A stretch of DNA of 64,000 nt from Eretmocerus hayati (taxonomy: Eukaryota; Arthropoda; Insecta; Hymenoptera; Aphelinidae): NCBI GenBank assembly GCA_029851415.1, contig CM056741.1, positions 71,476,282 to 71,540,281 of the forward strand, given 5' to 3'. The notes under the pieces were generated by a model. It saw nothing but the letters and a program-made list of their open reading frames with translations. It did no database searches and had not been told where the DNA came from. Both the position numbers and the translations under genes were made by a program. Within the stretch, counting starts at the first letter, position 1. Each line of letters opens with the position of its first letter. Below, piece by piece: positions 48,501-61,140 of the stretch.

Positions 48501-51500
48501 CATGTAATCGAATTAATGAGATTCAACTAAAAATCTTGAATAAACTTTTATCATCTTATCATTTTGAAATGGATTCTTACATCTTCTTTAATAATCTTGC
48601 AGAAGATTACACGATCCCATTGAATAGTAGTGCAAGATTGACGGACATCTAGAAATATTGTGCTATGTAAAACTTGTCTGATTTGTTTGAATGACATAGA
48701 TTGAGCTTCTGTCTCTCACAAAAGTAGTATTCCGGAAGTGGCTCTGCAGTTATTGATTGTTTCGAACAATCAAGCCATTTAATTGATATTTTGGCACTTC
48801 GGGCGTTGAGAAGTGAAGTGAAGGTTTTCAGTTTACAGTCTGATCATATCGAGCCTGCATACGAAGAACTTCACATCTGAATTTTCACATAAAGACCACT
48901 TCATCTCAACAATATTATATCAAGCATAAGCGAGATGTTCTAGTCTTTGTTTGGAAACTAAATTGTGGAGTTCCCCTTAGGGAGGGACAATTTATTTAAA
49001 AAATACCATTAGAGAAGAGATGAGCTACTCGCGCTGCCCACCAATTCACTAATTAGCAACGATTGTCCCAATCTTTGGTAGAAAATCCGAGTCATGTGAA
49101 TCAATTTTTCATCGAGAATATGTAATATATATTATGTACCGAGTGGACAACGCACCGTCTTCACGAACCGATTGCTGGACGTCAGTGAAGCCGCCGTCCA
49201 GCATTTGTTTCGCGGAGAAAAATGGTTATCCGCACGGGGCACATGAGACATTTCGTCGACTGACTACGGAAACAGCGTTTATCCGGCTGCGTAGAGCGAT
49301 ACGAATCCAAATTTGCTCCCAAAGCTAATCTTCAAACTGTCATTTCCACAACCAAGGTCAGAGAGATGGTATTTACAACACTTGAGACTTGTAGCTCTCG
49401 CAAACTCGTGTCGAATTAACTCACAGGCCCACAGTACGAGATTTAACGTTTGATTTCATTCTTCACTTCCAAGTATTCCTCTGTCCGTAGAATTAAAAAA
49501 AATCTTACTCGATAACTGAGCGCGAACGTAAAGTAAAGAATCAAAAGGTGCCCTGTGAGTAGGTCAGAACGGAACAAATTCGACGAGCAAGAATGGAAAA
49601 ATCAAAGAAAAAGGGACAAAAGAAAAAGTAACAAAAAAGTTATTCTCAACGATGTGTCATCTCTGCTACCAATCTACAATGCAATGACTTGTTTTCTTGC
49701 ATATTTGGCGCCTAGAAAATGGATAAAGCAGTCAGGAGTCCTCTGTGAATTTATCCTCTGATATTTTATGAGGATACGGAATGTGTCTTTGGTCGACTGC
49801 CCTTTATTGTGCACTTTCTCATTCTTGACCAATTTATGGTGTTTGTAAGATGGTGTGTTGATCATGTTGGTGAGGTTTTTAGGAATGTGCGGTAATTCTA
49901 GGTCCGCGAATTTCTTTCCAAACACTTAAAGTACGTTGATCAATGGGAGGGACCAGTTCATCAGCGCCAAAATTTAGATGCATTGTATGAGATTCTAAGA
50001 GATTATAGTGAGACGTGAAATTATTGTGCGTCAGCGATTATGGAGAGAAAGAAATAATTCTTGATGTCGTTGGTGTGAATTATAACTTGCGTAGAGCAAA
50101 AATCTTACAGTAGATGGGAAGAAACTGAACGTCGCAATGATTATTGTCATATTTGTACAGAGTATCGAAGTTCTTCACTGTTTTCCAGAAATGTTGGTTC
50201 TGTAAATCTCGGGGGAAGAAGTTTGTCGTTGATATTTAAAATTTAAGTTAGCGTTATTCTTTGGAAGTGGAACAATGGATTATGAACGGAGATCGAGAGT
50301 TTGCTGTTTGTGGGTAAATCTCCAGGACAAATCTGCAAGACCGCCCAAATATTAATCCAAAATGTTCGAGTGCAATCCAAGGTAAAATATCACCAAATCC
50401 TTTCAGATGATGTTTATTCAATTTCGTAGAGGCAATAATATACTGGCCTGAATGAGCTCTAGCTTCACTCGTTGACTATGAGCGAGAAAACCTCCACATA
50501 AGATTGTAAAATACTGAAAGTTTGAAAATATAAGGCTAAATACTAATATATTAAATTTAGGAAAAACGATACGCGATAACAAAAACATACACAACTCCGT
50601 GAAGCTACAAATGAATATCTTTCGATAATCACAATTATCGATGACGAAAATCACGTACTACTGACATATAACGAAGATTTAGCAAATGGTACATCTTACC
50701 GGGACTAAAATCGAAATTATGAAAAATATATAATGCGCGAAATTGAAACTCAGCTGTGCATCGCTCGATTCCGATGTTCAGTAATTTTCCTGCTCAGTTC
50801 CTCTTCATTTATTCGAAAAGTATAAGCAATCACCTAGTACGAGTGAACACCACGTTTATAGAGGAGCGTGGCAGTCAGAGAAGACTCGAAATCTTCAAAT
50901 CCCTCGTTGGCTTTTGCAATTTTAATCTTGTTCCGAGCGAAGATGATGGTTCACTCCGAAGCGCGACATGAGACGAGTAGATTTTGCTTTTCGTGAGTGT
51001 TGGTTATCCGAAGCATCGTCGAAACTTTTACAAAACGTCAAGATAGACCTATGAATTATCAGTTTTCCTCGTAATTGTGAATCGCGTATTTCAAGTATCA
51101 ATGGGATAACGAAGTTCCACATGGACTCGAAGACGAAGACTTGCGAAAATGAGAATCATCAAGTACTATAATGTATATAGATGAGTCGAATGAGAAACCC
51201 TCTTTAATTTGTTATGAAAGTATATATAATGATGAACTCAGCTATGTGTAAATAAAATATGTAACAAAAATAAAATGGACTTGAGAATCACCTTTAGTAA
51301 TTGGACGTTCGTGTAAATATTGTGTTATTATTCTGCGAGATATCGCATCAATCTTGATCTTGAGATTTTTATTTTTATTATTGTGTCACATGAATTCACT
51401 TTCATGATGTTGTCATGAAAACATTCTAAAAAAAAAGATAGACCATCCGGGTTTCATTGTACACTTCGATATAATCTACTAGATAGTGTGAACGGCGGTC

Positions 51501-52535
51501 AAGGTGATGAATATTTACAAAATAGGTATTATCATCGAGAAAAGTAATAATCTTCATGATTTTTGGGTCAGTGTTTCAACATCAACTATAGTGATATGCA
51601 TACCTGATAGATTGAATGCTAAAGAGAGTGGATGAAAAAGTGTGGGAGAGAAAGGCAGGTAAAGAAAAATGAAGCTTGTTAAAATGGGTGCATAACTTGT
51701 AGATAAATATAAACGACGATGTTCCGACTGTTGAGTGAACCACACGGGAAAAATTTAGTGATTAACGCACTTATTATGCAAGACAGCAAGTAACGGTCAA
51801 TGTCTTGTTTCAAATGATAATTTGAGTGCCGAGTCTTTACAAAACAAATACCGGACTGAGTATCTTCCCTTTCAATTTTTGTTACATATAATTCCGACAA
51901 TTTTTAATCTAGTTATGCTTATCATCACTAACCAATCCAATTCGATAAATAAACATTTATCGGGGTTATCTTATAAGTGTCCTCGGTTATTTACATTACT
52001 CATGTAAACGTAATTTACTGTAAGAACTTTGTGTAATATAAACAACAGTAAAAAGATTAAATATTTTGTGAAGACTCATCTAGTGATACTTGATTTAACA
52101 TTTTTCTGTGAATCAACGGTTAACTTGGGTCCAAAACACTTTTTCTTGTGAATCCTATGAGTATTTGTTGATGATTCAGGCATCTTTCTTTATTCCACGA
52201 GAGGATTGGTTTGGAGGCCGAGAAATCTTCACTATATTGATGAAATTGTTCTTGGTATAGTCAAGTCTCAACTAGAAAAAGGTATTGGAACTTTGCAGGT
52301 ATCACAAAGATTTTCAAAACGCTGATCCTAGTCATTGATGATTTCTCAATGTGAAATGCTCCTTCTCTCCTTGCTGAAGACTCTCTTTGATAACGCAGCT
52401 CAACATTTGTGAACAACTAAATTGTCTTTGGAGCTATTTCAGTTTGAAAATCTTAGATGATCAATTTTTCGCAATTCCCATGTATTAGCCCGTATCAAAA
52501 TAGTACATTATGCAACAAACGCGAGAAGGTGTGGG
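45531..52535. other. Long AT-rich stretch: possible shaggy 3' UTR, no gene recognised
   Basis: Seven kilobases without an ORF I can support. Tandem AATAAA signals near 51,251 and 51,269 follow a transcript-like AT-rich run and could be a distal polyadenylation site. Near 49,134 the sequence TATGTACCGAGTGG resembles the end of the 38632 MITE, possibly a decayed relative. Confidence 0.4.
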
Positions 52536-53592
52536 CTGCCGTGGTACGGAAGAACCTACGTAACTCCATTTTGGCCGATTTGAGATAATCGACCTCAAAC
52601 ATTTTTGGTAATAACTTTCTCAATTTTGAATATTTTCATGGGGTAAAAACGCAAACCTTACTTTTTCACCTCCTGGTACTATTTTTCAAATAAAATATCA
52701 AATTCCTAAACAAATTCCCCACGAAAATGGAGATACGATGTTTGAGGCATCGATTGTGATACGGAAGAACCTACGTATCCACCACGTATCTCCACGCCGC
52801 TCTGTCTGGGCCCTCCGCCGGACGAAAATGGTACGCAAGACCCACGTATCTCCAAGTACTTATTAAATTTCGACTGAATATACACGCCACGAGTATTTCA
52901 CATACGCCAACATTGAATTTTGGTTGATAATTATCATCCGAGTGAATGAAAAACGGTTATAGAGTTCTACGACCAAATCTTTAATGAAATTAAGGTAAGT
53001 GTGCCTAATATGCCCCCATTCCCTAATATGCCCCCTCTCGAGTTCTCGAATGTACGCACCCGCAGACCTTGCCACGCATCTTTTTTCATGTTTGTTACAT
53101 TAGAATATGAGAAAATGAACGTTTTGGACCGACTATGGATTGAAATGACGGCACGGTGCGGCCCGTCAAACTTTGGGCCGATGGAGTTCACGATATTCAC
53201 TCGAGCTTACTTACTCGAAAATGGTGCGCAAAACCCACGTAAATCCAACTGTAGGTTCTTACGTATCACAGCGGTCTCGTGCTGCATTGCTGTAGGATAG
53301 CTCGTGACACGGAAAAACCTCGCAAATGCCAAAATAACGTATCTCCAACTCAAGACTTTGGGAGACACGGGATTTTTGGTGCTTACGTGGTTTTTGTACC
53401 TATATAATTATCATCAATTCTCTTTCACATTCAGTTTCTTACAGAATTCGTAAACGCCATTATTTAAACAATTTTGAAGATTTTCAAATTTGGCTTCGAT
53501 GAAAAAATGCAGTTTTTTGCGCGCGTCGAATGATACCAATGACTCATTTTTGACGAAAATGGAGTTACGTAGGTTCTTCCGTATCACGGCAG
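52536..53592. mobile_element. Non-autonomous DNA transposon, ~1.06 kb
   Basis: The left end CTGCCGTGGTACGGAAGAAC and the inverse of the right end (CTGCCGTGATACGGAAGAAC) match and both continue CTACGTAACTCCATTTT. Inner degenerate copies of the end occur near 52,757 (GATACGGAAGAACCTACGTA) and, inverted, near 53,250 (TAGGTTCTTACGTATCAC). No transposase ORF. Confidence 0.85.
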
Positions 53593-54114
53593 TGCGTGGA
53601 TAGTGCTTTTCAAAACTCGCTTATGAAAAGAAATCAACTTCCGCACACCGATAAATATTGTATACCACTCTCGCTGAACTTGTTTTGAAAACATGGCTCA
53701 CATAAGGTGCATTTCGTGAAAACTGTGACTACAACCTTTTCTGAAAATCTCATGTTTTAAGTATTCCAAACCCCCACATTTGAATGTACAATTTAGCGAT
53801 CCGTGGGAAAAATATTTTTTCCGTGGATACTATATCGTATGATGTGACTTTTTCATTCATATTGGTATTCTACGGTTTCTGGTTCGGTCAGAAAGAACGT
53901 ATATCATCATGTTCTTTCAGATATGAATAGTCTGAAACGGTTTTCAGGTTCCAAACTCATTCTCCTGACCATTCGGAAACGTCCGTTGTTTTTACACATG
54001 CATAGAGTTTTGGACACCTGAAAACCAGTTTGGGACTGAAAATTTTTTTAAACAACTTTTTCAATGATTTGGGCCCACTTCAAAATTTCTCAACGTACAT
54101 ACTTTAACAGACTG

Positions 54115-54226
54115 GAATTCATAGTCGTTAGGGGGCTGCGATCGCCTTTAAATCTGGGCACAGCGATTGCAGCGCTCCTAATCCGCCGATCCTGATCTCG
54201 GATCCCGGATTAACGACTATGAATTC
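54115..54226. mobile_element. Small MITE, 112 bp, 16 bp perfect inverted ends
   Basis: GAATTCATAGTCGTTA at the left is the exact inverse of TAACGACTATGAATTC at the right. The interior is GC-rich with further small palindromes. Confidence 0.8.
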
Positions 54227-54861
54227 GAGCCTAGCTTATTTTGAGGCCTTGATCAGCATAAGCTAAAGATACCATTTAATTTCGACTAAGCGAAGCCGAG
54301 CCCCTCGGTTTTCCCAAGAAAAGTTTTTCGCAAGTCGTACGAGGGTGTGAACAACTTGCCCGCATTGTGGTTATACACAAGACGTGTGCAACTCGAAAAA
54401 CGAAAAAATTGTCGTGTTTCCTTAGATTTCATGAAATCACGACATCTCCGCTTCTAGATTGCCAGTGTTTACACACCTAAAAAACTGTAAATATCTCAAC
54501 AAATATGGTAAGTGGCACATTCTTAGTGGAATTGAAATGAGTGACAAATTTTTTTCGACAACTTGGAATTATTCAACACGAGGTATTCATGAGCAAGTCA
54601 CAATAATTGAGTTGAAATGAAGTCCATAGCATTTCTTTCATTAAAGGCGATGGTATTGGTTGAGCATAATTGATACAAATTCAATTCTGTTTAATTTTTG
54701 AATAAATGATTCATTTTCACACTTCATGGAGGAATCCGTATCTGATGACTGCTTCTATTATAAGTAAACAATTCTAAAAATTGTAGCTTTGCCTCAAATT
54801 CATTTTGCACAATTCAATTCTTTATCAGTTTGCGGCATACCAGATAGAAGGTTGATTTTCT

Positions 54862-55130
54862 CTCCAACGCAATTACCGGTCTGAGCATTCAGTCGTTTTT
54901 TGGGTTTGATTCTTTCCCCACAGGAATTTCCGAGATTTACGGTGCGAGGATCCGGTTATTTGCGGGTTCGACTGCTTTTCTGGGGTTCGGGATAGATCTT
55001 TTCCCCAACAGGATTTCCAGTCCGAGAATTCGCGGGTTTCATCGCCTTCCTATGGGTTTTAGGGTTGATATCTCCTCGATAAAATTTTTGGTGCGAACAT
55101 CCAATTACTTGCGGGTTTGATTGCACCGTC
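54862..55130. repeat. Degenerate tandem repeat, ~75-88 bp unit
   Basis: TTTTCCCCAACAGGATTTCC (about 55,009) and TTCCCCACAGGAATTTCC (about 54,923) head successive units, each followed by a GCGGGTTYGAYTGC- or GCGGGTTTCATCGC-like phrase and GGGTT. About three and a half units, strongly diverged. Confidence 0.6.
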
Positions 55131-55924
55131 TCCACCAGTGCATGGCTCAAAATACAAAGACAGGTGAAATTTTTATGGATACTTAGCTCAGCTTCCTACT
55201 CGTCGGTGTCATGGTACGCATGAAATAGGTATCGGGATCTGCTCAAAATTTCACTTCCAAATTTCGCTGGCCTTACATGGGCCCCGACTCTCGTCGGGCT
55301 TGGGGCCTCGATGACTATAAAGACGGCACTGATTTGAGATGAGAATGAAATCTGACTCATTGCGTGTCAGACTCAATTATTCACAAATAAGCTGTGAACG
55401 AAGCTGTAAAAGAATTGTTCGTGAGTTGCAGATAGTGGCGCTTGTATCGGATATGCACTGCACTATTTTAACGTTTGAAATATGCCTATTTAGTGGTTAC
55501 ATAAATTGCAAAGTGAAACCACAGAGCATAATAATCGTAACAGCTTATTATGCAGTATGTGGGGAAATTTCTCCAATGCGATCGCATCTTTTTTTCTTTG
55601 CCCAGTCCTTCCTTACAGTAGTAGGGGCTTATATTATATACTTCATCAGTCTTCCTGTGATTGTTAATTCTCGGTATCACTCGATGATATTTTAAGCCAG
55701 CAGAAATCGGCACAGAATTTTTTGGGAACTTCAATATAGAGCTAAGTTGATTCGGAAAATGATGAGATGAGGAAGCGCAATATCAAAACAATCATTACAA
55801 TAAATTTTGAGATTCGTGTGCAAAAAATAACTCCCTTCAATTTCAATCTGCGCGGATGCTCTTCAAAAATCATGTACTCCACGAACTTGGCCAACGAGAG
55901 CTATTTGAATCAGCTGATAATTAT

Positions 55925-56076
55925 GCTGATTATGACATGGTTTGATATTACACTACTCCGATTCGAACCGTGTACCTTCAAGGCAAGGCCCTTCTAATAC
56001 AAAGTTTTCTAGAGGGGCCTCGAAGGTACATGGTTTGAATTGAAGTAATTCAATATCAATTTATGTCATAATCAGC
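55925..56076. mobile_element. Foldback element, 152 bp
   Basis: GCTGATTATGACAT at the left is the exact inverse of ATGTCATAATCAGC at the right. Arms pair for about 65 bp (GTACCTTCAAGGC with GCCTCGAAGGTAC). Weaker similarity continues about 25 bp outside, so true ends may be wider. Confidence 0.8.
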
Positions 56077-56099
56077 ACATCCGCTGAAATCAGCGCTCA

Positions 56100-57287
56100 A
56101 TTAACAATTTCATGAATTATATCGATTCGTTCAACACGTACTGACAAAGTACAACTTTTTTCAAATTGAGATACAGCTTCGATTTTCAATGATTTTGCTT
56201 TCTCTGAAGAGAAAGCTTTGTTTTTGGTTCAGCAAATTTTCGATCAATTTTCCCATTCAATCCAATATTTTCTTCAAGAAAATCCCTCTTATCGAAAAAA
56301 ATGCCTTAACCAATTTGTTCCTCTCGCCAAAATCTATATCGATTGTAGGTCACACTTTTCTTCCCACAGGCCTTCAAGATTTTTGAAGGAGTCATCTTTC
56401 CGTACCTTTGTGTGTGTGTGTTGTTTTTTTCCCGACACGCTTTCTCTTGTATGGTTCACCTAATCAAAATTTCGTTTTCTACAAGTTGTAGAGAATCATT
56501 CGGAGATGAGGCCAGTGATTTGTCAGCTCTCTTGTCCCGGTCGAATTTAATTTAGAGGCGTTTTGAGATAAAATCGCTAAAATTGTGTATCTTAATAGTA
56601 AAATGTTTTCTCCTCCGTTATTTTACTGCAATTTTGGTTACCTAAGCTATGGGTTTATCGGCTCAATCTATCGATTGGTTAATACCAAAATTTCATTTAA
56701 TCGTCATATACTCGAATTTTCAGGAAATAATCAAAATTTTCACTAAGAACTCCATTTTAAATATATTCAAACTAATTCTATAAAAATTCCGTTTCAACCA
56801 AACTCCAGATATCTCTGAGATAACCCTACTTTAGAAAGCTTGAATCGCCCTAACAAGCTTTCTCAAAAAAATAACTCAGTATAAGCACAAATATTTTTTT
56901 CAATATTTATATTTTCGTCATATCTCTTTCTCAGACTGATTTTTTAAAGTTTCAATGAACTAAGTTGATACTTTTTCCACATTTTTAATCTCTTGGTTGA
57001 TACCGAAATTTCCTAAATTCCTTTTAATACGATTAAAATTCAATTTATCCTCCAAAAATCAAAAATTTCACAAAAAACTACATTTTGATCTTCTTTACAT
57101 CAACTTTATTAGAATTTCCCCTCAACCAAACGATATATCTTGTCCAAAAAACCCTACTTTAGATCATCTGAATTCCCCTAACAGCAAATCTCTTTAAAAT
57201 AACTCAACAAAATTGTATCTAAATTTCGTTCTAGGCTCATATCTCCTTCTACAACTAATATAAACACTCGTTAACGAACTAGAGAGA
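56100..57287. other. AT-rich, nothing recognised
   Basis: Poly-A/T and TTTTCAA-type low complexity; several phrases (CCTACTTTAGA, TTGGTTGATACC/TTGGTTAATACC) recur between 56,690-56,840 and 56,990-57,180, suggesting a weak ~300 bp duplication. Confidence 0.4.
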
Positions 57288-57737
57288 TACTCTCTCAGCA
57301 TCAATCAGCTAAAATGTAGCTGAAATATCAGCTATTACTCCCATGGGTCGTCAAACTGCTGATCAAATCAGCAAACGCTAAAATCACGCTCAAATCGATC
57401 ATTTTGGCGGAAAAACTCCACAAATCCGGGTCCCAATATCGTCATGAACATATTAACGACAATTCTAGGTCAAATCACGTCGAAATGAGGTGTTTTGGTT
57501 CGATACTTACTCAATTTGCGTCACAAGAGGTCGTATAGCTGATAACAATCAGCTAATGTAGCTGGAATTCAGCTACAGTAGCTATTCGTGTCAGTAAAAA
57601 TCCGTTCATTGAAATATCAGCTTATAATAGCTGATTCAGTCAGCTATCATAGCTGAAATCTCAGCTAATATAGCTGATTTTTCAGCTAAACGATATTCGT
57701 GTTGTGTATACAGTATCGTGATCAACATTGGATCGAA

Positions 57738-59654
57738 CATATCGACGCCTCTTACGAAGATAAACACCTCTTTTCTTGTGACTGACGAAGATTAACGTTT
57801 ATTCGTTGTGAACACGAAGATTAACGGATTCTCGTTAAGTCCACGAAGACTAGCACTTACTCCTTAGGGACACGAAGATTAACGCATTCTCGTTAAGTCC
57901 ACGAAGACTAACACTTACTCCTTAGGGGCACGAAGACTAACACTAACTCCTTAGGGCCGCGAAGACTAACACTTACTGCTCAACGGCCCATGAAACTAGC
58001 ACTTCCTCTTGAACGGTATGAAGACTATAACACACTTGCACACGTTCTTGTTCAAAGGGACGGAGACCATGTATTTCGTCTTAGGGCCACGAAAAAAAAC
58101 ACATCCTCTTTAGCGGCACAAAAATTAAATTAATGCATCGGTAGACTTCATTCATGGATTGATTGATTGATTGATTGATGTCCTTTATTCGTCATAAGAC
58201 AAAAAATAACCCACATATTTTTACATATGTTGCATAATTCTAGAAATAATTGAGTATTCAAAAATTCAAAAATAAAAAGAAAAGGTGTAAAATATATATA
58301 ACACAAGCGATTTGGTCAAGGACAGGCACATATCACAAATTGTGACTAGTCATTACAATTGCGAATTCGCGTATGTCTAAAATCTGAGAGCATGGGTTCA
58401 CAAAAGAGAAAATATCACAGTTTGCTTCAGTCAGGTGACAGAAGGTCACGTAAAACTAATCGTAAGCTAAAAATAAGAACCCAAGCCTATCATAGATTAA
58501 AATAATGCTTCTTCTCCACATCAATCTTCTGAGGAGTCTGTGTCATCAAGAGATCTTTTAAGGCCTCTTTAAACAACGATATCTTCCCCAGCTGCCGGAA
58601 GCCCGGAGGGAGAAAGTTCCACAAATGAGCACATTGAACCTGGAAAGATCTTCTTCCATACTCGAGTCTCATATTGGGAACTTTGAGTACCCGCTCTTCT
58701 GTATCACCGCGTGCGGGGCGTTCGGATTGGTACCTGGTAAACATCGCAGCAAGGTAGCCAGGTTCTCCCAAATGCATGATCTTATGCATTAAAAGTGCTG
58801 CGAAGTACATTCTCCGCGAATCAGTACGTAACCAACCCAATCGCTCCCTAAACGGGGTGATGTGCTCGTCTCTCCTAAGATCAAAAATGTATCTCACACA
58901 TGAATTGCTCAGTCGTTGTATCCGTTGCCGCTGTTCGTCCGTGGCGTCGAGGTACACGACCGTGCAGTAATCTAAATGCGGTTGAACCAAAGACTCGACT
59001 AGGCGAATCCGGAGAGGTCTGGTGATACACGCCCTAAAAAACCGCAAACCGTATAGGGCTCTGTTAACTTTCTTAGTAACTTGGTCAATGGAGGGACGGA
59101 GACAATAAGTATTTCGTCTTAAGCCCACGAAAAGTAACACATTTTCCTCTACGCCACGAAGACTAACACATTCTTCTCGATGGAATGAAAAACAACACAT
59201 TCTCTTTGACGTGACGATGAACGGTAAGTGATTGTGTTAGCCTTCGTTCCGCTAAGAAGAATGTGTTACTTTTCGTGGGCTTAAGACGAAGTACTTATAA
59301 TCTCCGTCCCTTCAAGAATGGAGTCTACGAATGTGCTAATTTTCGTGCCGCTAAGGAGAATGTGTTACTTTTCGTGGCCTTAAGACGGAATACTTATAGT
59401 CTTCGTACCTTCGAGAAAAAAATGCGCGAATGTGTTAATCTTCGTGCAGTTTGAGGAGTAAGTGTTACTCTTCGTGGCCTTAAGCAGTAAGAGATGATCT
59501 TCGTGGCGCTGAGGCGTAAGTGTTGATCTTCGTGGCGTAAACAGTAAGTGTTAATCTTCGTGGCCATAACAAAGCAAATGCTAATCTTCGGCCACCGTGT
59601 TTTTCTTCGTGGGCGTTAGCGGATGTGTTTATCTTCGTAAGAGGCGTCGATATG
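57738..59654. repeat. Inner inverted repeat with 30 bp perfect ends and ~30 bp repeat units
   Basis: CATATCGACGCCTCTTACGA (57738) and ten more bases are the exact inverse of 59625-59654. Each arm is an array of roughly 30 bp units built on CACGAAGAYTAACACTTACT, forward at 57,745-58,130 and 59,100-59,190, reverse at 59,215-59,650. The forward block is split by the retrotransposon insertion. Confidence 0.85.
58153..59091 (-). mobile_element. 5'-truncated non-LTR retrotransposon with target duplication
   Basis: The minus-strand reading frame from about 59091 to its stop at 58490 is the C-terminal end of a reverse transcriptase: VTKKVNRALYGLRFFRAC, RLVESLVQPHLDYC, RIQRLSNSCVRYIFDLRRDE, HLWNFLPPGFRQL. 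The 3' end (low coordinates) has AATAAAGGACATCAATCAAT and ends in a TCAA microsatellite tail, as in many non-LTR families. ATGGA flanks both sides. RT catalytic motifs are absent: a dead 5'-truncated copy. Confidence 0.85.
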
Positions 59655-60073
59655 CTATGGTCAAATTGCTTGCGCGAGACAACTAATAGCGGCTAGCTCG
59701 CGCGTGTGGTGGTCCTCACAGACAGGCAACGCTCCGATGTGCGTGTAATCTATACGAAACAAGCTATACGACAATTCGAATAGCTTGTTATAGGAAATGA
59801 AGATTTTTCGTTATCGTTTTGCTCGAATAATTGGATTAAATTCAGTTTGACGCCCAAATGAGAACTTTCATAATAATAGGAATTTTCATTACTCTATGCA
59901 GATACTCAAATGACTCCAGGACTTGTTCTAGACTAATGATTTCATGACAATAACAATCAATTTACAGGTCCTAAATAAATCAAATTTCAAGCATCACTTT
60001 CAAGATCGATGATGAAGTTTCCTAATTGGTCATGATATGCAGATACAGATTACTATGGTTATGGCCTGAAGTT

Positions 60074-60885
60074 GTATGTCCCAAATGTGGGCCACCCTCC
60101 ACAGAGCTACATGCCTCAAATGTGGGCCACACTCTATAAGACTATAAGCCCCGAATGTGGGCCATCCTCCATAAAACAACATGCCCCGAATGTGGGCCAC
60201 CTCTTATAACACTATATGCCTCGAATGTGGGCCACCCTTGCCCCGAATGTGGGCTACCTCTTATAATACTATATGCCCCGAATGTGGGCCACCTCTTATA
60301 ATACTATATGACCCGAATGTGGGCCACCTATTATAACACTATATGCCCCGAATGTGGGCCACCTTTTATAAGACTATATGCCCCGAATGTGGGCCACCTC
60401 TTATCACACTATATGCCCCGAATGTGGGCCACCCTTGCGCCGAATGTGAGCCACCTTCTATAAGATTACATGCCCCGAATGTGGGCCACCTATTATAACA
60501 CAATATGTCCCAAATGTGGGCCACACTCTATAAGACTATATGCCCCGAATGTGGGCCATCCTCCATAAAACAACATGCCCCGAATGTGGGCCACCTCGTA
60601 TAATACTATATGCCCCGAATGTGGGCCACCTATTATAACACTGTATGCCCCGAATGTGAGCCACCTCTTATAACACTATATGCCCCGAATGTGGGCCACC
60701 TCTTATAATACTTTATGCCCCGAATGTGGGCCACCTCTTATAATACTATATGACCCGAATGTGGGCCACCTTCTATAAGATTACATGCTCCGAATGTGGG
60801 CCACTCTCCATAGAGCTATAGAGGGTGGCCCACATTCGGGGCATAGGTGGCCCACATTCGGGGCAAGGGTGGCTCACATTCGGGT
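60074..60885. repeat. 35 bp minisatellite with a terminal inverted tract
   Basis: Unit ATGCCCCGAATGTGGGCCAC followed by CTCTTATAACACTAT, about 20 copies with small variations (CCAAATG, ATCCTCCATAAAACAAC). The last part (60,825-60,885) holds about three copies in reverse orientation. No spacer-like unique sequence, so not a CRISPR array. Confidence 0.95.
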
Positions 60886-61140
60886 TATTACAGTGACTCG
60901 AAAATTGTACAATAAAATAAATCTCACTGCACAATATGAACGACTATGAATACCTGTGCCAAAAATTCATCACGAGACGCAGAGAAATCGAAGAATTACA
61001 CCCCTGGGCGGCGCACATCATTGCATATCACATCCCGTAATAGCTGATCCAATCAGTGAAAATCCGTTCATGTTAGCTGACAGAATCAGCTATCACCAGC
61101 TGATTTTCAGCTATCCTAACTGATTGGTGCTGAGAGAGTA

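Larger units (their letters stand above)
57288..61140. mobile_element. Composite DNA element, 3.85 kb, AGCTGA-rich ends
   Basis: The left end TACTCTCTCAGCATCAATCA and the right end TGATTGGTGCTGAGAGAGTA are inverted copies (one mismatch). Next to each end, AGCTGA/TCAGCT is packed densely (57,300-57,700 and 61,037-61,125), like subterminal binding sites of a transposase. Between them lie an inner inverted repeat, a retrotransposon and a minisatellite, listed separately. No transposase is present, so it is either non-autonomous or a chance nest sharing ends. Confidence 0.65.

Noticed and set aside
49134..49330. A second copy of the 38632 MITE
   Set aside because: Only the first ~14 bp and a weak internal phrase match; no right end found.
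59092..59200. N-terminal extension of the retrotransposon ORF
   Set aside because: The first ~36 codons are the flanking 30 bp repeats; the element begins at the ATGGA target duplication.
60074..60885. 35 bp repeats as a CRISPR array
   Set aside because: No unique spacers between repeats; eukaryotic context; ordinary minisatellite.
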